This document shows positions 59,686-64,000 of a DNA stretch of 64,000 nt, one piece after another. The notes beneath the pieces are model-generated. The model was not told the DNA's origin. It saw only the letters and a list, made by a program, of their open reading frames with translations, and ran no database searches. Source of the DNA: Mucilaginibacter sp. GTDB lineage: Bacteria > Bacteroidota > Bacteroidia > Sphingobacteriales > Sphingobacteriaceae. Position 1 is the stretch's first letter. Every line of letters starts with the position of its first letter. The DNA lies in contig NZ_JANYGQ010000025.1 of assembly GCF_025359345.1 (NCBI RefSeq), positions 124,001-188,000 on the forward strand, given 5' to 3'. The position numbers were made by a program, and so were the translations under genes.

Positions 59686-61974
59686 ATGAAACTACTTTTA
59701 TATAAAACCTCAAAAAAACTGGTGATGCTTTTTGCATTGCTGTTTTTAACCGCCATGCTGTATGCCCAGCAGAAAGGCATCAGCGGGCGGGTAATCGACA
59801 GTGCAACCAATACGCCTGTTAACGGTGCCACTGTAATTTTAATACCAGCAAACAGGGCCACTCTTACCGACGAGATAGGCCGGTTTACCTTTAAAGATAT
59901 ATCAAACACAACAACCATAACTATAACCGCTGTAGGTTACGAAAAACGGGTTTTTAATATAGCAGATTTTAAAGATGGCCAAACCGTAAGCCTTAGCGAG
60001 CACCAAACCCAACTGGCAGATGTTGTGGTAAGGGCCGATGCCGGCAATCCGTATAAAGCCATCAGCGAAACCGACATCAGGATGCGGGGAATATCAAACT
60101 CGGAGGAAGTGCTGAGGATTGTACCAGGTCTGTTTATAGGCCAGCACCAGGGCGGGGGTAAGGCCGAGCAGATATTTTTGCGCGGTTTTGATGCAGACCA
60201 CGGTACCGATATTTCATTGCATGTTGATGGTATCCCGGTTAGCATGGTATCGCACGCGCACGGACAGGGTTATGCCGACAGTCACTTTATTATCCCCGAA
60301 ACTATCGAAAGCACCGAATTTAAAAAAGGCCCTTATGATGCTAAAAAAGGTGATTTGGTAACATCCGGTTTTGTTGATTTCCATACGGCAGATGCTATCA
60401 GCGGCAATACCATAAAACTGGAAGGCGGGCAGTTTAATACTTTCAGGGCGCTGGCCATGATTAATTTGTTGTATGACGGGGCAAAAGCGAAGGGGCAATC
60501 GTGGTATGCGGCGTCTGAATTCAGGTACAGCGACAGCTATTTTGATAATCCGCAGCATTTTAAACGATTTAACTTTTTTACAAAATATAAGGATAAATTA
60601 TCAGAACATAACACACTTACACTGAGTGCATCAACATTATACACCACTTGGTTTGCCTCTGGCCAGATACCGGACCAGGCCATTGACCAGCATGTAGTTG
60701 GATTTTATGGGGCGCTCGACCCCCGGGAGGGTGGTGTTACATCGCGTACGAATGTAATCGCGCAGTTGCTGACAACCCTGCCGAATAATTCCATTATTAA
60801 AAACCAGGTTTATTATACACGTTATAAGTTTGATTTGCACACCAACTTTACCTTCTTTTTAGTAGACACTGTTAACGGCGATGAAATAAGGCAAAAAGAG
60901 GCCCGTAATTTATATGGATACAATGGCAGCTATATTCACGAAGGATACTGGGGCAATACAAAGGTAACCACGGATATAGGCCTTAATGTACGTTATGATG
61001 TCACCGACAGTTCGGAACTATCGCATACAAAGGACAGGTACACCTTGCTTAACCGCATTAAACTGGGTGATATTAATGAATTGAACGCGGGAGCTTACAT
61101 AAGCGAAACATTCAGGTTTAACGAGAAATTTAGTATCAATGCAGGCCTGCGGTTCGACCAGTTTTTGTATCGCTACAACAATAAATTTGCCGGTGATACT
61201 ACCTTACCTGGTGTCGGAATTTATAAGGCAAACAACAACATAGTTAGCCCGAAGCTAAATTTTTACTACCAGGTCGGTGATAAAACTGAACTTTACCTTT
61301 CGATGGGCAAAGGTTTCCACTCCAACGATGCCCGGGCAGTGGTAGCGGTAAACGGCCTGCAAACACTGCCGGCAGCCTTCGGTACAGATTTAGGGGTAGT
61401 GTTTAAACCCGCAGCCAACTTACTGATAAACGCCGCTGTTTGGTACATATACCTGCAAAAGGAATATGTTTACGGCGGCGACGGCGGCACGGTGGATTTT
61501 AGCGGCCGCACCCGGCGTTTGGGCTTCGATTTCTCTACAAGGTACCAACCCATCAAATCGTTGTTTTTTGATGTGGATTTAAACTATGCTCACGGGCGCT
61601 CAGTTGACGACCCAATCGGGAAAAATTATATCCCACTCGCGCCTGTGTTGAGCAGCACAGGCGGCGTAACTTACACCCACAAGAGCGGCATTAATGGCAG
61701 TTTACGTTATAGATATTTGTCTGACAGGCCTGCAAATGAAAATTACAGCCTGACCGCGCAAGGTTATTTTGTAAACGATTTAGTGTTAAACTATGCTCAG
61801 CCAAAATATGAAATTGGCGTAACCATTAACAATGTGTTTAACGTGCAGTGGAAGGAAACGCAGTTTGACACGATAACCCGCTTGCAACATGAAACTAACC
61901 CGGTTGATGGCATTGCATTTACACCGGGGACAAAGTTTGCGGCCGTTTTGCATGTAAGTTACTTTTTTAAGTAG
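59686..61974 (+). CDS. TonB-dependent outer-membrane receptor
   Basis: 762 residues. A signal peptide ending in MLYAQ is followed by a carboxypeptidase-regulatory-like domain (GISGRVIDSATNTPVNGATV, residues ~27-105). The plug follows, with the histidine-rich loop VSHAHGQGYADSHFIIPETIE and FDADHGTDISLHVDGIP, and then the 22-strand barrel ending in a terminal phenylalanine (HVSYFFK). The histidines in the plug suggest a metal or metal-chelate substrate; SusC-type partners (SusD) are absent, so polysaccharide uptake is unlikely. It is followed by the inverted-repeat promoter of a MarR gene. No plain promoter could be identified before it. Confidence 0.9.
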   Translation: MKLLLYKTSKKLVMLFALLFLTAMLYAQQKGISGRVIDSATNTPVNGATVILIPANRATLTDEIGRFTFKDISNTTTITITAVGYEKRVFNIADFKDGQTVSLSEHQTQLADVVVRADAGNPYKAISETDIRMRGISNSEEVLRIVPGLFIGQHQGGGKAEQIFLRGFDADHGTDISLHVDGIPVSMVSHAHGQGYADSHFIIPETIESTEFKKGPYDAKKGDLVTSGFVDFHTADAISGNTIKLEGGQFNTFRALAMINLLYDGAKAKGQSWYAASEFRYSDSYFDNPQHFKRFNFFTKYKDKLSEHNTLTLSASTLYTTWFASGQIPDQAIDQHVVGFYGALDPREGGVTSRTNVIAQLLTTLPNNSIIKNQVYYTRYKFDLHTNFTFFLVDTVNGDEIRQKEARNLYGYNGSYIHEGYWGNTKVTTDIGLNVRYDVTDSSELSHTKDRYTLLNRIKLGDINELNAGAYISETFRFNEKFSINAGLRFDQFLYRYNNKFAGDTTLPGVGIYKANNNIVSPKLNFYYQVGDKTELYLSMGKGFHSNDARAVVAVNGLQTLPAAFGTDLGVVFKPAANLLINAAVWYIYLQKEYVYGGDGGTVDFSGRTRRLGFDFSTRYQPIKSLFFDVDLNYAHGRSVDDPIGKNYIPLAPVLSSTGGVTYTHKSGINGSLRYRYLSDRPANENYSLTAQGYFVNDLVLNYAQPKYEIGVTINNVFNVQWKETQFDTITRLQHETNPVDGIAFTPGTKFAAVLHVSYFFK

Positions 61975-61981
61975 CTGAAAT

Positions 61982-62028
61982 CAAACGTACAAATGTAGTT
62001 GCTTTTGTCAACTATATTTGTACGTTTG
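61982..62028 (+). promoter_or_regulatory. marR promoter inside a 47-bp inverted repeat
   Basis: The two 20-bp arms (61982-62001 and 62009-62028) match at 19 of 20 positions: CAAACGTACAAATGTAGTTG against the reverse complement of the right arm, around CTTTTGT. Within the repeat are two perfect -7 boxes in tandem, TATATTTG (62013-62020) and TACGTTTG (62021-62028); a GTTG at 61998-62001 is 19 bases from the second. A MarR dimer on this dyad would shut its own promoter. It starts 7 bp after the TonB receptor stop, so it may also end that message. Confidence 0.8.
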
Positions 62029-62032
62029 TATA

Positions 62033-62470
62033 ATGATAGACGAATATGTAGCCCGCATCAGGGCGTTCAACCGCTTTTATACCTCGATAATTGGCTTGCT
62101 GGATCAATATCTCGACAGCGAGTTTTCACTAACTGAAGTGCGTATTATGTTCGAACTGCACCATCATCCCGATGGAATGACTGCCAGTGACCTGATTGAC
62201 TTGCTAAATCTCGACAAAGGTTATCTAAGCAGGCTGCTTCAAAACCTTGAAAAAAAGCGGCTCATCCTAAAAAAGCAGTCTGAGCGCGATGGAAGGGTAT
62301 TTAAATTGCAGCTGTCGTCGAAAGGTAGCGATGATTTTTTGGGATTAAATAATGCTTCACAAGCCCAGGTAAAAGATATCCTGTCAAAATTTACCGAAGC
62401 AGATATTATGAATTTAACCGGCCATATGGAGGCCATCAGGAATATTTTTGATAATAGACCCCACAAATAA
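62033..62470 (+). CDS. MarR-family transcriptional regulator
   Basis: 145 residues from the ATG at 62033; the frame is open to 62018 but inside the -7 boxes. The winged helix is GMTASDLIDLLNLDKGYLSRLLQNLEKK (written here in part: TASDLIDLLNLDKGYLSRLL), followed by the wing KKQSERDGRVFKLQLS and a C-terminal dimerisation helix. It probably represses itself through the inverted repeat and responds to a small phenolic or stress compound. The GNAT gene follows after one base, so both are one message; MarR-GNAT pairs are common. Confidence 0.92.
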   Translation: MIDEYVARIRAFNRFYTSIIGLLDQYLDSEFSLTEVRIMFELHHHPDGMTASDLIDLLNLDKGYLSRLLQNLEKKRLILKKQSERDGRVFKLQLSSKGSDDFLGLNNASQAQVKDILSKFTEADIMNLTGHMEAIRNIFDNRPHK

Positions 62471-62471
62471 C

Positions 62472-62978
62472 ATGAATCACAAGATTGATCTAAATGACAT
62501 TACTATCCGTACTTTCCTTCGGCCCGGCGATATTGGCTATGTAACTTGGATGCACGGAGCGTTATACTGTAAAGAGTACAATTTTTCAACCAGCTTTGAG
62601 GCTTATGTTGCGGCCGGTCTGTATGAATTTCATAAACATTACGATCCGGATATGGATAGGGTATGGATTGCAGAGCACCACGGCAGGATAGTTGGTTTTC
62701 TGCTTTTAATGCATCGTGAAAATAATGCGGCGCAGTTGCGTTTTTTTATTTTGGAACCCGAATATCGAGGTATAGGGCTCGGCAAAAAGCTAATCATATT
62801 GTTTACTGATTTTTTAAAGGAAAAAGGATATAAAACATGTTTCCTATGGACTACAGAAGAGCAAACAACCGCAGCCGCCATGTATAAAAAAATGGGGTTT
62901 GTTTTAACTAATGACGTGGAATCAATTGCATTCGGGAAAAAGCTGATGGAGCAGCGGTATGAGCGGCTATTGGGTTAG
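62472..62978 (+). CDS. GNAT-family N-acetyltransferase (MarR-linked type)
   Basis: 168 residues from the ATG at 62472, one base after the marR stop; an in-frame start at 62448 lies inside marR. The acetyl-CoA loop is ILEPEYRGIGLGKKLI (R-G-I-G-L-G), and the C-terminal half FLWTTEEQTTAAAMYKKMGF is the usual strand and Y-x3-G-F. N-terminal text IRTFLRPGDIGYVTWMHGALY is the subgroup found fused to or following MarR proteins. Acceptor unknown. Confidence 0.88.
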   Translation: MNHKIDLNDITIRTFLRPGDIGYVTWMHGALYCKEYNFSTSFEAYVAAGLYEFHKHYDPDMDRVWIAEHHGRIVGFLLLMHRENNAAQLRFFILEPEYRGIGLGKKLIILFTDFLKEKGYKTCFLWTTEEQTTAAAMYKKMGFVLTNDVESIAFGKKLMEQRYERLLG

Positions 62979-63308
62979 CTTTAAACCAAGTAACAACCCT
63001 CTCGCCAGGCTTAAGGAAGATGAAGGCAACGCAACTTTTATTACTGACGCCAGTTGGTTTATTCGTAACAGTTCACAATTCTCCGATCTTCAACGTGTAT
63101 CATAACCGTACGCCCCATGTTACATAAGCGAACAGTTTTTACCTAAAGTTTAATACATAACAACTTGATATTTAATATATTAAAAGTTTGGTATGTTATT
63201 GATGCCTATGTGCCCGAATTACGGGATAGCTATAATTAATTTCAAATAGTTATTATAAATTAGCAACTCGATAATTTACCAAATAACTAATTCATTAATT
63301 AAAAACAC
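62979..63308. other. Intergenic region before the ABC gene; no gene
   Basis: 330 bases, AT rich toward the 3' end. No ORF, repeat or strong hairpin was noticed. A full promoter pair was not found; AAAGTTTG (63184-63191) is the nearest to a -7 box but lies far from the ATG. Confidence 0.5.
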
Positions 63309-63986
63309 ATGTTATCACTTCAGCATATTTCAAAGTACTACCAAGCCGGCGGCAACAAGAATATTGTATTAAACGACATTAACCTTGAGGTTGAAGAAGG
63401 CGAATTTATTTCTATCATGGGCCCGTCGGGCTCGGGCAAATCAACATTGCTGAATGTTATCGGCATGCTTGATGAACCATCTGAAGGATTTCACTATTTC
63501 GTGGGCAATGCCGTTCATCAATTGAAAGACAAGCAACGGTCGGCCCTTTATAAACAATATATCGGCTTTGTATTCCAGGCTTACCATTTGATAGACGAAC
63601 TTACCGTTTATGAAAACATCGAGACTCCGTTAATTTACCAGGACTTTAAGGGCACTGAGCGCAAAGCTATGGTTGCCGATATGCTCGACCGTTTCCAGAT
63701 TGTAGGTAAAAAAGACCTCTTCCCCGCGCAGTTATCAGGTGGTCAGCAGCAGTTGGTGGGTATAGCCCGCGCGCTTATTGCAAGGCCAAAACTATTATTA
63801 GCCGATGAGCCTACCGGTAACCTGAACTCCAAACAAGGTGAGGAAATTATGGAATTATTCCGCAAGCTGAATAAGGAAGACGGAGTAACTATTATACAAG
63901 TAACACACTCAGAAAAAAACGCCGAATACGGCTCAAGAATAATTAACCTTTTAGACGGCAGAGTAGAATCGTCACATAAATTCTAA
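63309..63986 (+). CDS. ABC transporter ATP-binding protein (LolD/MacB type)
   Basis: 225 residues, complete within the window. Walker A is GPSGSGKSTLLNV, the Q-loop FVFQAYHLI, the signature LSGGQQQLVGIARAL, Walker B LLLADEPTGNL, and the H-loop VTHSEKNAEYG. The signature motif is followed by QQ-L-V-G where the typical text is QQRVAIARAL. The subfamily works with FtsX-like permeases that extrude peptides, lipoproteins or macrolides, driven by ATP in the cytoplasm. The permease gene should follow just beyond position 64000. Confidence 0.93.
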   Translation: MLSLQHISKYYQAGGNKNIVLNDINLEVEEGEFISIMGPSGSGKSTLLNVIGMLDEPSEGFHYFVGNAVHQLKDKQRSALYKQYIGFVFQAYHLIDELTVYENIETPLIYQDFKGTERKAMVADMLDRFQIVGKKDLFPAQLSGGQQQLVGIARALIARPKLLLADEPTGNLNSKQGEEIMELFRKLNKEDGVTIIQVTHSEKNAEYGSRIINLLDGRVESSHKF

Positions 63987-64000
63987 AATACCGGCAGTAA

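Noticed and set aside
1..64000. tRNA, rRNA, integrase or transposase genes; CRISPR
   Set aside because: None was found on reading either strand, so the gene-poor region at 7300-8200 cannot be called a mobile element.

Overview
The window reads as chromosome of a Bacteroidota member of the Sphingobacteriaceae, closest in flavour to Mucilaginibacter/Pedobacter. The grounds are AT-leaning base use, promoters of the TTTG-N19-21-TAnnTTTG type, a type IX secretion C-terminal domain protein, a TonB receptor, a one-domain SRP RNA, and arginine synthesis through an N-acylornithine carbamoyltransferase. The genus is inferred from overall look, not from a marker gene. I saw no tRNA, rRNA, CRISPR array, phage or transposase gene.

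Layout. 1-7300: two short-chain dehydrogenase loci. A minus-strand crotonase/SDR/aldehyde dehydrogenase operon with an AraC regulator faces a TetR gene followed by two more SDR genes; one SDR in each locus is a close paralog of the other. The TetR gene has an operator inside its promoter and a perfect 36-bp palindrome after its stop. 7300-8200: gene-poor, with small broken ORFs. 8196-15927: a secreted esterase, then a five-gene minus-strand operon of exported proteins (N/Q/S-rich protein, TIG plus 'WKNG' repeat lipoprotein, NlpC/P60-like protein, HELTH metallopeptidase-like protein with LGFP and INPQPLPP repeats, lipocalin-like protein). Opposite it lies a LytTR regulator with a TPR histidine kinase whose frame is broken at an A6 run. 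18800-31434: assorted genes, including a Pif1-like helicase, TrmO, a 1771-residue Ig-repeat T9SS cargo and a GH30 glycosidase.

31500-46300: amino-acid metabolism (aspartokinase, proC-argB, then a GNAT-argG-argC-argD-argF' run) interrupted by ndh, a CPA1 antiporter, two tandem 2H-phosphoesterase paralogs, the SRP RNA and YpdA. 46300-54735: PaiB-like protein, DinB, a ricin-like lectin, an ECF sigma pair, a GMC oxidoreductase split by one in-frame TAG, and a molybdopterin-domain secreted protein. 55368-61974: a DUF4331 protein split over two genes, HupE/UreJ, a TPR lipoprotein, and a TonB receptor. 62000-end: MarR with a 47-bp inverted repeat over its promoter, a GNAT, and an ABC ATPase.

The most interesting signal is a shared 17-bp inverted repeat, TACTA-N7-TAG(C/T)A, in front of dinB, both 2H-phosphoesterase paralogs and an unknown 175-residue gene. 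At dinB and at the second 2H gene it lies in or across the spacer of a recognisable promoter. It looks like the operator of a small, possibly DNA-damage-linked regulon. The two 2H paralogs have each lost a different one of the two catalytic motifs.
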